A stretch of DNA of 64,000 nucleotides. Source: Limnospira fusiformis SAG 85.79. Its GTDB lineage: Bacteria > Cyanobacteriota > Cyanobacteriia > Cyanobacteriales > Microcoleaceae. This document shows positions 37,913 through 47,518 of the stretch, piece after piece. A model generated the notes under the pieces. That model was not told the origin of the DNA and made no database searches. It worked only from the letters and a program-made list of their open reading frames with translations. Each line of letters starts with the position of its first letter. Positions within the stretch are counted from its first letter, which is position 1. Both the position numbers and the translations under genes were made by a program. Location of the stretch: the NCBI RefSeq assembly GCF_012516315.1, contig NZ_CP051185.1, positions 579,459 through 643,458 of the forward strand, in the 5' to 3' direction.

Positions 37913-38099
37913 TTGGGAAACAGATGGCGACATATATCGGTTTAACCTCCCCTAATTCTGGTTAGGAATTAAGGAAGATTATATTTTGGTTAATGTCGCA
38001 GTTTTTTATGGGGAAAATAGTTGATAATTCCTAACTATCAAGAATCAAGAATCAATCATCAATTAATTTCCCCGGTAATCATTCCCCTGGGAGTAGCTA

Positions 38100-40010
38100 T
38101 TAGTTACCAATCCCAAATACACGGATATAGAATTGAAACTCATCCTCTAAGGCTTTCTTAATATTATCAGCTTTACGGAAGCCATGTTGTTCATCAGCAA
38201 AGGTGACATATTCGACGGTTAAGCCTTTAGCTTGGAGGACTTGCACCATTTTCTCAGCTTGGTTAGGGGGGACGACTTGATCCTGGAGTCCTTGGAAAAA
38301 TATAATGGGACAGTTGAGGCGATCGCTATGATGAATAGGCGACCTGGCTATATACAAATCCCGACCTTCTGGGTAAGGTGCAATCAAGCCATCAAGATAG
38401 CGAGACTCAAATTTATGGGTATCGGTAGCTAAAGCCTCCAAATCACTAACGCCATAGTAACTAGCGCCAGCTTTAAACACATCATGAAAAGTCAAGGCGC
38501 ACAGAGTAGTATAACCCCCAGCACTACCGCCAGCGATCGCCATGCGATCGCCATCAACCAACCCTTGCGCCGCCAGAAACTTAGCACCATTAACACAGTC
38601 AGCGACATCAACAATTCCCCAGTTACCCTGAAGACGTTGGCGATATTCCCGACCATAGCCGGTACTACCACCATAGTTAACATCCAATACGGCAAAACCG
38701 CGACTGGTCCAATACTGAATTTTCAAATTGAGACTGCTAGAAGTCGCCGCCGTGGGTCCGCCGTGGCTTTTGACTAGGAGAGGTGGTTTTTCGGTATCAG
38801 GAGCCACATAGTCTTTATTTTGGGGTGGATAAAAGAAGCCGTAGGCGCTTTGGCCATTTTCGGTAGGAAACTCAATAGGTTCTGGGACCGATAAATAACC
38901 AGGGTCTAGGTCTATTTCGGTGGAAGATCGCACGACATTCATTTCTCCAGCATTGAGATCCAATTGCACCAAGGCGGTCGGTTCAGTAGCGGAAGATGCC
39001 AACATCAAAATACTATTGTTGTGAACTTTGACGGAGGAAATGTAGGTATAGGAAACATCAAAGGAACGTAATTGTTGAGTTTCTGGGTCTAAAGTGGCTA
39101 AGGACCAAATACCATTTTGAGTATAGGCACAACAAAGCCGCCGTTGGGAGATGAAACCGAATGTAGACATCCCAAAGACCCATTGAGGTAGTCCAAATTC
39201 CGCCGGGAGGGGAAATAATGGCTCAATTTTCTGATCACGAACCCGGTAGAGGTTCCACCAGTTAGCGCGATCGCTTACAAAATAAAGAGTTCCATCAGGA
39301 GACCATTGAGGCTGAAAAATTGACTCTTGGACTCCCCCTGCCACCCGTTGTTGTTGGTCTAAAGTCCCATTTTCGGTAACTTCAGCCACCCATAATTCTG
39401 TACCATCCCAAGGCATATTAGGATGATACCAGCAAATCCAACAGAGACGCGAGCCGTCTTGACTGAGGTTAGGGGAGGCGTAAAAATCGGCCCCAGTGGC
39501 TAAGATTTGGATATCTTCAGGGTTGTTAAGGTTAAGGCTAATGAGGGTATTAACGGGTTCTCCTGGTTGGCTGTGGTCTTCCCGCACACAAATCAAACGT
39601 CCCCGGCGGGTATCTATGAGCAAATCAGCATAGCGGAAATTTCCTTCTGGGGTGATAGGTTCGGGTACAATTTCGGTGGGTTGAGCAACTGAGGCGATCG
39701 CCTGACGGTAAATGCGTCCATCAGCAAAATTAGAAAAATATACCGTCCCCTCACTGACGGTATAAGATCCTCCCCCATACTCATGTACACGGGTACGAGC
39801 ATTAAAAGCGGCCGGAGTGCAATCAATGCGATCGCCTTTGGGGGTTAGGCGCACAATCACATTGCGTCCCCCTTCGGAGGGTCGTCCCTCAATCCAGTAT
39901 ATATCATCTCCATCCCAGGCAGGACTTGCCAACCCGACTGCCCCTTTAATAATTAAGTCGGTAGTGATGGCCGATTGCCAGGAGCCATAGGGCGCGACGC
40001 TTAAACTCAT
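38100..40010 (-). CDS. S9-family (prolyl oligopeptidase-like) peptidase
   Basis: 636 residues. The N-terminal part is a beta-propeller with repeated SPDGTLYFVSDR-like strands; the C-terminal part is an alpha/beta hydrolase with Ser in GGSAGGYTT (about 492), Asp in QGLQDQVVPPNQ and His in DEQHGFRK. All three catalytic residues are present. The closest types are acylaminoacyl-peptidase/dipeptidyl-peptidase. No signal peptide, so it is probably cytoplasmic and acts on short peptides. Confidence 0.9.
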   Translation of the reverse strand: MSLSVAPYGSWQSAITTDLIIKGAVGLASPAWDGDDIYWIEGRPSEGGRNVIVRLTPKGDRIDCTPAAFNARTRVHEYGGGSYTVSEGTVYFSNFADGRIYRQAIASVAQPTEIVPEPITPEGNFRYADLLIDTRRGRLICVREDHSQPGEPVNTLISLNLNNPEDIQILATGADFYASPNLSQDGSRLCWICWYHPNMPWDGTELWVAEVTENGTLDQQQRVAGGVQESIFQPQWSPDGTLYFVSDRANWWNLYRVRDQKIEPLFPLPAEFGLPQWVFGMSTFGFISQRRLCCAYTQNGIWSLATLDPETQQLRSFDVSYTYISSVKVHNNSILMLASSATEPTALVQLDLNAGEMNVVRSSTEIDLDPGYLSVPEPIEFPTENGQSAYGFFYPPQNKDYVAPDTEKPPLLVKSHGGPTAATSSSLNLKIQYWTSRGFAVLDVNYGGSTGYGREYRQRLQGNWGIVDVADCVNGAKFLAAQGLVDGDRMAIAGGSAGGYTTLCALTFHDVFKAGASYYGVSDLEALATDTHKFESRYLDGLIAPYPEGRDLYIARSPIHHSDRLNCPIIFFQGLQDQVVPPNQAEKMVQVLQAKGLTVEYVTFADEQHGFRKADNIKKALEDEFQFYIRVFGIGN

Positions 40011-40151
40011 AGTTTCTATCTCTATAACTCCAGTGGATTCCTATACAGGGAAATTCTACCTAAAATATCAGTAAAATACCTCTATTATCCACTAGGTTGC
40101 CAGAGATAGGGCAACTTCTACCCTGGTCCTCCTGACAATCAACAACTCACT

Positions 40152-40493
40152 TCAATCTTTTATCAAGGTGGGAGAACATTGCATAAAAGCTGCTTGAAAA
40201 TCTCGATTTGCCATAATTTCCTGTTGAGTTGTCAGATTACTTAGCGCCAATAATTTGTCATCTGGCAGTTTACTTAAACGATCTAAGGTACAATTACAAA
40301 AGGCTTCTCCTCTTTGGGGGGAAATATTCTCAGCCGCCATTCCGGCTCGGCATCCTTGCAGATAATTGGTCTGAAATTCCTGGCGCTGTTGTGGGGTCAA
40401 CGCTTGCGCCGGAAACATGGCAGTTATGGTGCTGCCAATTAGTGGGAACACCACCAGAAATTTAGACACAGTTTTGGGGGGACAAATTCTCAT
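40152..40493 (-). CDS. Small secreted Cys-containing protein, unknown function
   Basis: 113 residues. A signal peptide with a hydrophobic core (FLVVFPLIGSTITAMF) probably ends at AQA near residue 30. The mature part is helical with four cysteines (QGCRAG, AFCNCTLD, MQCSPT) that may form two disulphides. It lies 141 bases upstream of the S9 peptidase gene on the same strand. I do not recognise a named family. Confidence 0.65.
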   Translation of the reverse strand: MRICPPKTVSKFLVVFPLIGSTITAMFPAQALTPQQRQEFQTNYLQGCRAGMAAENISPQRGEAFCNCTLDRLSKLPDDKLLALSNLTTQQEIMANRDFQAAFMQCSPTLIKD

Positions 40494-40775
40494 AATATTG
40501 TAACTTGCTAACCAGATGATTACTTCCCAATCATACGACTAATTCAACTGCGATCAGCAAAATTTGAGCCAAAGATGATGACCGCCATTATACGTCAAGA
40601 GTTATCAATTATGAATTAGATGGTAATTGATTTCTCATGGTCTGGACTGGTCAGGTGGGCAATAAGTTCCACAAATTTGGAGCCGGGTACTGATTGGGGT
40701 AAAATATATTGGAAGTCATTGGGCGATCCAAGTCATCTTAGAAAATTGATGTTTTAGACAAGAGGCTATTATTGT

Positions 40776-42119
40776 ATGGCATACGATTATGATTTGTTTG
40801 TGATTGGTGCAGGTTCAGGGGGGTTGGCTTCATCGAAACGGGCGGCTTCCTATGGGGCGAAAGTAGCGATCGCTGAAAATTCAGTGGTTGGGGGAACCTG
40901 TGTGATCAGGGGTTGTGTCCCCAAAAAACTGATGGTCTATGCTTCCCAGTTTTCCCACCTATACAAGGACGCGGTAGGCTATGGCTGGAGTGAGGTGGAG
41001 AGTAGCTTTGATTGGCAAAAACTCACCCAAGCGGTTGATACGGAAGTTAAACGGTTAAGCCAACTCCATATCAGCTTTTTGGAAAAAGCCGGAGTGGAAC
41101 TTATTGATGGATACGCTAAATTTATTGATGCCCATACACTAGAAGTAGGCGATCGCAAAATTACCGCCGATAAAATTCTGGTGGCAGTGGGAGCGAAAGC
41201 GGTGCGCCCAGAGATTCCCGGCATTGAACATAGTATCATTTCTGATGATATGTTTTTGCTGCCGGAACAACCAAAACGGTTCGCGGTTTGGGGTGGTGGC
41301 TATATTGCGGTAGAATTTGCGGGTATCCTCAATGGTTTAGGTTCCCAAGTCACAGAAATTATCCGGCGTGACCTGATCCTGCGGGGATTTGATCAAGACC
41401 TGCGGAACCATATTCAAGAGGGTATGACCAAGCATGGGGTGAATTTCCGCACCAATACCACCATTGAAAAAATCGAAAAAGTCGAGGAAGGTCTGAAACT
41501 CACCCTAACAGGTGATGATACAGAACCGTTGATTGTAGATGCTCTGTTGTGTGCGACAGGTCGCCAGCCTAAACTGGATGGATTAAACCTGGAAAATGCG
41601 GGGGTAGAAACGATTAAAGGGGCGATCGCTGTAACTCAAGACAGCCGCACGACTCAATCTAATATTTTTGCGGTGGGAGACTGCACAGACCGCGTGAACC
41701 TGACCCCAGTAGCGATCGCCGAAGGTCGGGCTTTTGCAGATACGGAATTTGGTCATTTACCGCGCTCCATCAGCCATGATAACATCGCTACAGCGGTATT
41801 CTCCCAACCGGAGGCGGCGACAGTAGGCATGACAGAAGCCCAAGCCCAAGAAAAATTCGGTGATGGGATTAAATGCTATCGGGCTGTGTTCCGACCCATG
41901 TTCCACAGTCTGACCGGGGCTGATGAAAAGGTATTAATGAAGTTAATCGTGGAAACTAATACCGATCGCGTTTTGGGGGCTCACATGGTGGGTAAAGACT
42001 CAGCAGAACTGATCCAAGGAGTTGCGATCGCTGTTAATATGGGAGCTACCAAAAAAGATTTCGACAACACAATGGGTATTCATCCCAGCAGCGGTGAAGA
42101 ATTCGTCACCATGGGTTAA
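40776..42119 (+). CDS. gor: Glutathione reductase
   Basis: 447 residues. The FAD motif is VIGAGSGGLASSKRAA, the redox disulphide is Cys42-Cys47 in GGTCVIRGCVPKKL, the NADPH-binding part is FAVWGGGYIAVEFAG followed by IIRRDLILRGFD, and the C-terminus has the catalytic GIHPSSGEEFVTMG. It reduces GSSG with NADPH to maintain the cellular thiol pool. The GXGXXA-like form of the NADPH site follows plant/cyanobacterial GR. Good match over the full length. Possibly confusable with trypanothione or mercuric reductases, but the motifs favour GR. Confidence 0.94.
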   Translation: MAYDYDLFVIGAGSGGLASSKRAASYGAKVAIAENSVVGGTCVIRGCVPKKLMVYASQFSHLYKDAVGYGWSEVESSFDWQKLTQAVDTEVKRLSQLHISFLEKAGVELIDGYAKFIDAHTLEVGDRKITADKILVAVGAKAVRPEIPGIEHSIISDDMFLLPEQPKRFAVWGGGYIAVEFAGILNGLGSQVTEIIRRDLILRGFDQDLRNHIQEGMTKHGVNFRTNTTIEKIEKVEEGLKLTLTGDDTEPLIVDALLCATGRQPKLDGLNLENAGVETIKGAIAVTQDSRTTQSNIFAVGDCTDRVNLTPVAIAEGRAFADTEFGHLPRSISHDNIATAVFSQPEAATVGMTEAQAQEKFGDGIKCYRAVFRPMFHSLTGADEKVLMKLIVETNTDRVLGAHMVGKDSAELIQGVAIAVNMGATKKDFDNTMGIHPSSGEEFVTMG

Positions 42120-42154
42120 TTGCTGATTCCTGATTGATACCTAGGAGGGTGGAT

Positions 42155-42213
42155 AGGGGCGGGTTGATTAAAATTGTCGTCGGGAACCTTAACTAATTGC
42201 GGAACCCGCCCCC
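42155..42213. repeat. Solitary copy of the GGGGCGGGTT hairpin repeat
   Basis: GGGGCGGGTT (42156-42165) and AACCCGCCCC (42203-42212) have exactly the arms of the 113-bp array unit but a different interior. It lies 36 bases after gor and may act as its transcript end. From here to 42489 there is only a low-confidence minus-strand frame and no supported gene. Confidence 0.6.
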
Positions 42214-42489
42214 ACAAATTTATCACCCTCCTTTTCCGCTTTACCTATATCTTGGCATCCAAATTGGAACATTAGCGATTTGGGGACCTTAGCTCTAATG
42301 TCGGAGCCATGATTTAGTCGTATATTTGCAGGACATCTTACGACAATAGCGTATAATACTTCAGAAGATTCGCAACTCAATAATTGATATACGGTTAAAC
42401 CCCGGACAATGGCGAATTTTGCTCACCACCTATTATTGGGCTGGTTTTACTATGATTAGCAGTCCCTGGTAAGCAGTTAACAACAGGCA

Positions 42490-45427
42490 ATAATTAATAA
42501 TTAATAATTAATAATTAATAATTAATAATTGTAGGGGCGGGTTCCGTTGTCAATTCAACTGCCGACGACTATATTAATAAACCCGCCCCAGTCCCCAGGG
42601 TAAGAGGAGAGACAATTGAATTGATAATTCATAATCAATAATTGTAGGGGCGGGTTCCGTTGTCAACTCAACTGCCGACGACTATATTAATAAACCCGCC
42701 CCAGTCCACAGGGTAAGAGGAGAGACAATTGAATTGATAATTCATAATCAATAATTGTAGGGGCGGGTTCCGTTGTCAACTCAACTGCCGACGACTATAT
42801 TAATAAACCCGCCCCAGTCCACAGGGGAAGAGGAGAGACAATTGAATTGATAATTCATAATCAATAATTGTAGGGGCGGGTTCCGTTGTCAATTCAACTG
42901 CCGACGACTATATTAATAAACCCGCCCCAGTCCACAGGGGAAGAGGAGAGACAATTGAATTGATAATTCATAATCAATAATTGTAGGGGCGGGTTCCGTT
43001 GTCAATTCAACTGCCGACGACTATATTAATAAACCCGCCCCAGTCCACAGGGGAAGAGGAGAGACAATTGAATTGATAATTCATAATCAATAATTGTAGG
43101 GGCGGGTTCCGTTGTCAACTCAACTGCCGACGACTATATTAATAAACCCGCCCCAGTCCACAGGGGAAGAGGAGAGACAATTGAATTGATAATTCATAAT
43201 CAATAATTGTAGGGGCGGGTTCCGTTGTCAACTCAACTGCCGACGACTATATTAATAAACCCGCCCCAGTCCACAGGGGAAGAGGAGAGACAATTGAATT
43301 AATAATTAATAATTAATAATTGTAGGGGCGGGTTCCGTTGTCAATTCAACTGCCGACGACTATATTAATAAACCCGCCCCAGTCCCCAGGGTAAGAGGAG
43401 AGACAATTGAATTGATAATTCATAATCAATAATTGTAGGGGCGGGTTCCGTTGTCAACTCAACTGCCGACGACTATATTAATAAACCCGCCCCAGTCCAC
43501 AGGGGAAGAGGAGAGACAATTGAATTAATAATTAATAATTAATAATTGTAGGGGCGGGTTCCGTTGTCAATTCAACTGCCGACGACTATATTAATAAACC
43601 CGCCCCAGTCCCCAGGGGAAGAGGAGAGACAATTGAATTAATAATTAATAATTAATAATTGTAGGGGCGGGTTCCGTTGTCAACTCAACTGCCGACGACT
43701 ATATTAATAAACCCGCCCCAGTCCCCAGGGTAAGAGGAGAGACAATTGAATTGATAATTCATAATCAATAATTGTAGGGGCGGGTTCCGTTGTCAACTCA
43801 ACTGCCGACGACTATATTAATAAACCCGCCCCAGTCCACAGGGGAAGAGGAGAGACAATTGAATTGATAATTCATAATCAATAATTGTAGGGGCGGGTTC
43901 CGTTGTCAACTCAACTGCCGACGACTATATTAATAAACCCGCCCCAGTCCACAGGGGAAGAGGAGAGACAATTGAATTGATAATTCATAATCAATAATTG
44001 TAGGGGCGGGTTCCGTTGTCAATTCAACTGCCGACGACTATATTAATAAACCCGCCCCAGTCCCCAGGGTAAGAGGAGAGACAATTGAATTGATAATTCA
44101 TAATCAATAATTGTAGGGGCGGGTTCCGTTGTCAACTCAACTGCCGACGACTATATTAATAAACCCGCCCCAGTCCACAGGGGAAGAGGAGAGACAATTG
44201 AATTGATAATTCATAATCAATAATTGTAGGGGCGGGTTCCGTTGTCAACTCAACTGCCGACGACTATATTAATAAACCCGCCCCAGTCCACAGGGGAAGA
44301 GGAGAGACAATTGAATTGATAATTCATAATCAATAATTGTAGGGGCGGGTTCCGTTGTCAACTCAACTGCCGACGACTATATTAATAAACCCGCCCCAGT
44401 CCACAGGGTAAGAGGAGAGACAATTGAATTGATAATTCATAATCAATAATTGTAGGGGCGGGTTCCGTTGTCAACTCAACTGCCGACGACTATATTAATA
44501 AACCCGCCCCAGTCCCCAGGGTAAGAGGAGAGACAATTGAATTGATAATTCATAATCAATAATTGTAGGGGCGGGTTCCGTTGTCAACTCAACTGCCGAC
44601 GACTATATTAATAAACCCGCCCCAGTCCCCAGGGTAAGAGGAGAGACAATTGAATTGATAATTCATAATCAATAATTGTAGGGGCGGGTTCCGTTGTCAA
44701 CTCAACTGCCGACGACTATATTAATAAACCCGCCCCAGTCCCCAGGGTAAGAGGAGAGACAATTGAATTGATAATTCATAATCAATAATTGTAGGGGCGG
44801 GTTCCGTTGTCAACTCAACTGCCGACGACTATATTAATAAACCCGCCCCAGTCCACAGGGGAAGAGGAGAGACAATTGAATTGATAATTCATAATCAATA
44901 ATTGTAGGGGCGGGTTCCGTTGTCAACTCAACTGCCGACGACTATATTAATAAACCCGCCCCAGTCCACAGGGGAAGAGGAGAGACAATTGAATTGATAA
45001 TTCATAATCAATAATTGTAGGGGCGGGTTCCGTTGTCAACTCAACTGCCGACGACTATATTAATAAACCCGCCCCAGTCCACAGGGGAAGAGGAGAGACA
45101 ATTGAATTGATAATTCATAATCAATAATTGTAGGGGCGGGTTCCGTTGTCAACTCAACTGCCGACGACTATATTAATAAACCCGCCCCAGTCCACAGGGT
45201 AAGAGGAGAGACAATTGAATTGATAATTCATAATCAATAATTGTAGGGGCGGGTTCCGTTGTCAACTCAACTGCCGACGACTATATTAATAAACCCGCCC
45301 CAGTCCACAGGGGAAGAGGAGAGACAATTGAATTGATAATTCATAATCAATAATTGTAGGGGCGGGTTCCGTTGTCAACTCAACTGCCGACGACTATATT
45401 AATAAACCCGCCCCAGTCCACAGGGGA
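42490..45427. repeat. 26-copy tandem array, 113-bp unit
   Basis: The marker GTAGGGGCGGGTTCCGTTGT recurs at 42531 and then every 113 bases to 45356: 26 copies with no length change. Each unit holds GGGGCGGGTT, a 38-base spacer (GTCAACTCAACTGCCGACGA...), AACCCGCCCC, then AGTCCACAGGGGAAGAGGAG and an AATT-rich linker. Only a few positions vary: T/C in GTCAA(T/C)TC, CCCC/CACA before AGGG, T/G in AGGG(T/G)AAG, and two linker types (ATAATTAATAATTAATAATT in copies 1, 8, 10 and 11; ATAATTCATAATCAATAATT elsewhere). It encodes no protein and fills nearly the whole gor to glycosidase gap. Confidence 0.97.
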
Positions 45428-45513
45428 ATTAGTAAACCGGGAGGAGAGACACTTTTAAAGCCTATTGTATGATTACTGAAATGACTGTATCAAGATTAAC
45501 TGAGAATTGACCA

Positions 45514-46848
45514 ATGATTAAACAATTAACTAATTTGCGCCGAATTGGGCGAATTAAATGGCTTTCCGTGTTATTGGCAATAGCAGGAGGATTGCTATTT
45601 GTTGGGGTGAGCATAATTCCGGCGATCGCTCAAACTCAAGGGGATTTGACCATTGATTTTGCCACCACTCAACCAGGCGTTCAATCTATGAGTGGTTTTC
45701 TGTATGGAGTTGAACAAGATGAACCGCCAGATCATCTAATTGAACCCCTGCAACCCAGACTGTGGCGGACATCTCGCCTCAACCTTTATCCCCGCTTAAC
45801 TGGATTTGGAGCAACATTTCAGTTGTTACTCAGTGATACTTGGGGATATGGAAGACCACGGGGGTGGCCCTATGATGACTATACTCGCTGGGAAAACCAT
45901 GTTCGGAATTTGGCTAGAGAACATAAGGGAAAAAAGATGCTCTGGGATATCTGGAATGAACCCGATTTGCGCGATCCGTTTTGGCATGGAACCAGACAAC
46001 AGTTTTTTGAAACCTACAAAAGGGCTTATCGGGTTTTACGGGAAGAGTTAGGCCCTGATGTGATTATTGGTGGGCCGAGTATTACTAAGTATGATAAGGG
46101 TTTTTTGACGGCTTTTTTAAACTATTGCCGAGACAATAATCTTGAGGTTAACTCATTATCTTGGCATGAACTGAATGATCAAACTATTAATGCGATCGCA
46201 CCCCATATCCGAGATGCTAACCAGAGTTTTCGACAGAACCCAGCTTATCGCAGTCTGAAAATTCAGCGATTGGATGTTAACGAAATCATTGGACCGACTG
46301 CCCAATATCGACCCGCCGAAAATTTAGCCTATTTGTATTATACAGAACAGGGGGGCGCTTCTGCCGCCGCCAAAGCCTGTTGGGAGCCGAAAGGGGGGGG
46401 TCCAAATAACTGTTTTAACAAAAGTCTTGATGGTTTGGTGCAGCCGGGACCTTTTGCACCTAGGGCGGTTTGGTGGGTCTATAAAGCCTATTCTGATGGC
46501 TTTAGCACTAGGGTGAGGACTCAGGGAAATAACCCCAGAGTGATTGGTTTGGCGAGTCAGTCTAATGGTCAAAATCAAGCCCAAGTCTTATTTGGTTATT
46601 TTGAGCAAGGTCCTTCCGCCCGTCAAGCTACTGTTACGCTGACTCTCAGAAATCTTCAGCAGCTTGGTTTGGGACAGCCTGGACAGCCGTTAAATTTGAC
46701 TATCTCCCGAATTCCAGACAGTGGGGAAGCGGTGGTTAAGGATTTAGCGATCGTCAAACGGCAGCAAATTACGGTCACTAATCAAATAGTCCGATTGACT
46801 GTTCCCAATATTCGCATCCATGAGGCTTATATTTTGACTATCGGCTAG
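45514..46848 (+). CDS. Secreted GH39-like glycoside hydrolase family protein
   Basis: 444 residues. A long basic N-terminus and hydrophobic core end at AIAQ (about residue 40), a signal peptide or anchor. A (beta/alpha)8 clan-A fold is indicated by the acid/base motif LWDIWNEPD (Glu149) and the probable nucleophile in RLDVNEIIG (Glu257). The C-terminal ~100 residues look like a beta-sandwich (VTLTLRNLQQLGL...LTVPNIRIHEAYIL). The family cleaves beta-xylosides or related glycans; the substrate here is unknown. It begins 87 bases after the 113-bp array, so its promoter must be in or next to the last repeat. Confidence 0.78.
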   Translation: MIKQLTNLRRIGRIKWLSVLLAIAGGLLFVGVSIIPAIAQTQGDLTIDFATTQPGVQSMSGFLYGVEQDEPPDHLIEPLQPRLWRTSRLNLYPRLTGFGATFQLLLSDTWGYGRPRGWPYDDYTRWENHVRNLAREHKGKKMLWDIWNEPDLRDPFWHGTRQQFFETYKRAYRVLREELGPDVIIGGPSITKYDKGFLTAFLNYCRDNNLEVNSLSWHELNDQTINAIAPHIRDANQSFRQNPAYRSLKIQRLDVNEIIGPTAQYRPAENLAYLYYTEQGGASAAAKACWEPKGGGPNNCFNKSLDGLVQPGPFAPRAVWWVYKAYSDGFSTRVRTQGNNPRVIGLASQSNGQNQAQVLFGYFEQGPSARQATVTLTLRNLQQLGLGQPGQPLNLTISRIPDSGEAVVKDLAIVKRQQITVTNQIVRLTVPNIRIHEAYILTIG

Positions 46849-46879
46849 GTAGCGCACCTTGAGTGATATCTTGGTGAGG

Positions 46880-47512
46880 TTAAAGGCGATCGCTTTGGCG
46901 AATTGACTCCAAGGGAGTACCATCTAAACAAGCCTCATCAAGACAAGCGCCGCCCCATTGTGTATTTTCGACAATCGCACAAAGTAGGTTAGCCCCTCGC
47001 AAATTCGCCCCTCGCAAGACTGCGCCACTCAGGTTAGCCTCTTCCAAATCAGCTTGGGAAAAGTCCACTCCCGAAAGGTTAGCATTTCTCAGGTCGCAGC
47101 CCTGCAAAATCGCCCGAGACAGACTCACCCCGCGCAAATCAGCCGATTGGAGACTAACACCACTTAAATCCAGATTACCAAATACCGCCCCCGTGAGAAA
47201 AGCCCCCGCAAAGGTAGCCTCTCGTGGGTCTGTATCTAATAAGATAGCACCCCGCAGGTCAGCATTGCGAAAATCTGCCTGTATGAGGTTAGCCCCGGTA
47301 AGATTAGCCCCTCGGAGGTTAGCCCTAACGATCGCCCTAGCCAAATTCGCCCCCGACAAATTCGCCCCCATTAGCTTGGCTTGGGAAAGGTCCGCGTCAG
47401 CCAGATCAGCCCCCGACAGGTCAAGACCGGATAAATCAGCATTAACTAGGTCTTTGATTCTACCATTTCTAATGTCTTCGATATTTAGGGATGCAGATTG
47501 ATGATTAATCAT
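46880..47512 (-). CDS. Pentapeptide-repeat protein
   Basis: 210 residues, almost entirely A(D/N)LSX pentapeptides (LSGADLADADLSQAKLMGAN and similar), which fold into a right-handed quadrilateral beta-helix. No signal peptide. It starts six bases after the stop of the DICT-HD gene and so is probably co-transcribed and coupled to it. The function of such cytoplasmic pentapeptide proteins is mostly unknown; some mimic DNA, others are scaffolds. It is convergent with the glycosidase gene, 31 bases apart. Confidence 0.88.
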   Translation of the reverse strand: MINHQSASLNIEDIRNGRIKDLVNADLSGLDLSGADLADADLSQAKLMGANLSGANLARAIVRANLRGANLTGANLIQADFRNADLRGAILLDTDPREATFAGAFLTGAVFGNLDLSGVSLQSADLRGVSLSRAILQGCDLRNANLSGVDFSQADLEEANLSGAVLRGANLRGANLLCAIVENTQWGGACLDEACLDGTPLESIRQSDRL

Positions 47513-47518
47513 AGGTTA

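Noticed and set aside
42189..42380. 63-codon minus-strand reading frame before the 113-bp array
   Set aside because: It overlaps the solitary hairpin repeat and shows no family features.
42490..45427. CRISPR array
   Set aside because: The units are repeated whole, 113 bp each with no unique spacers and no cas genes nearby, so it is a tandem repeat and not a CRISPR array.
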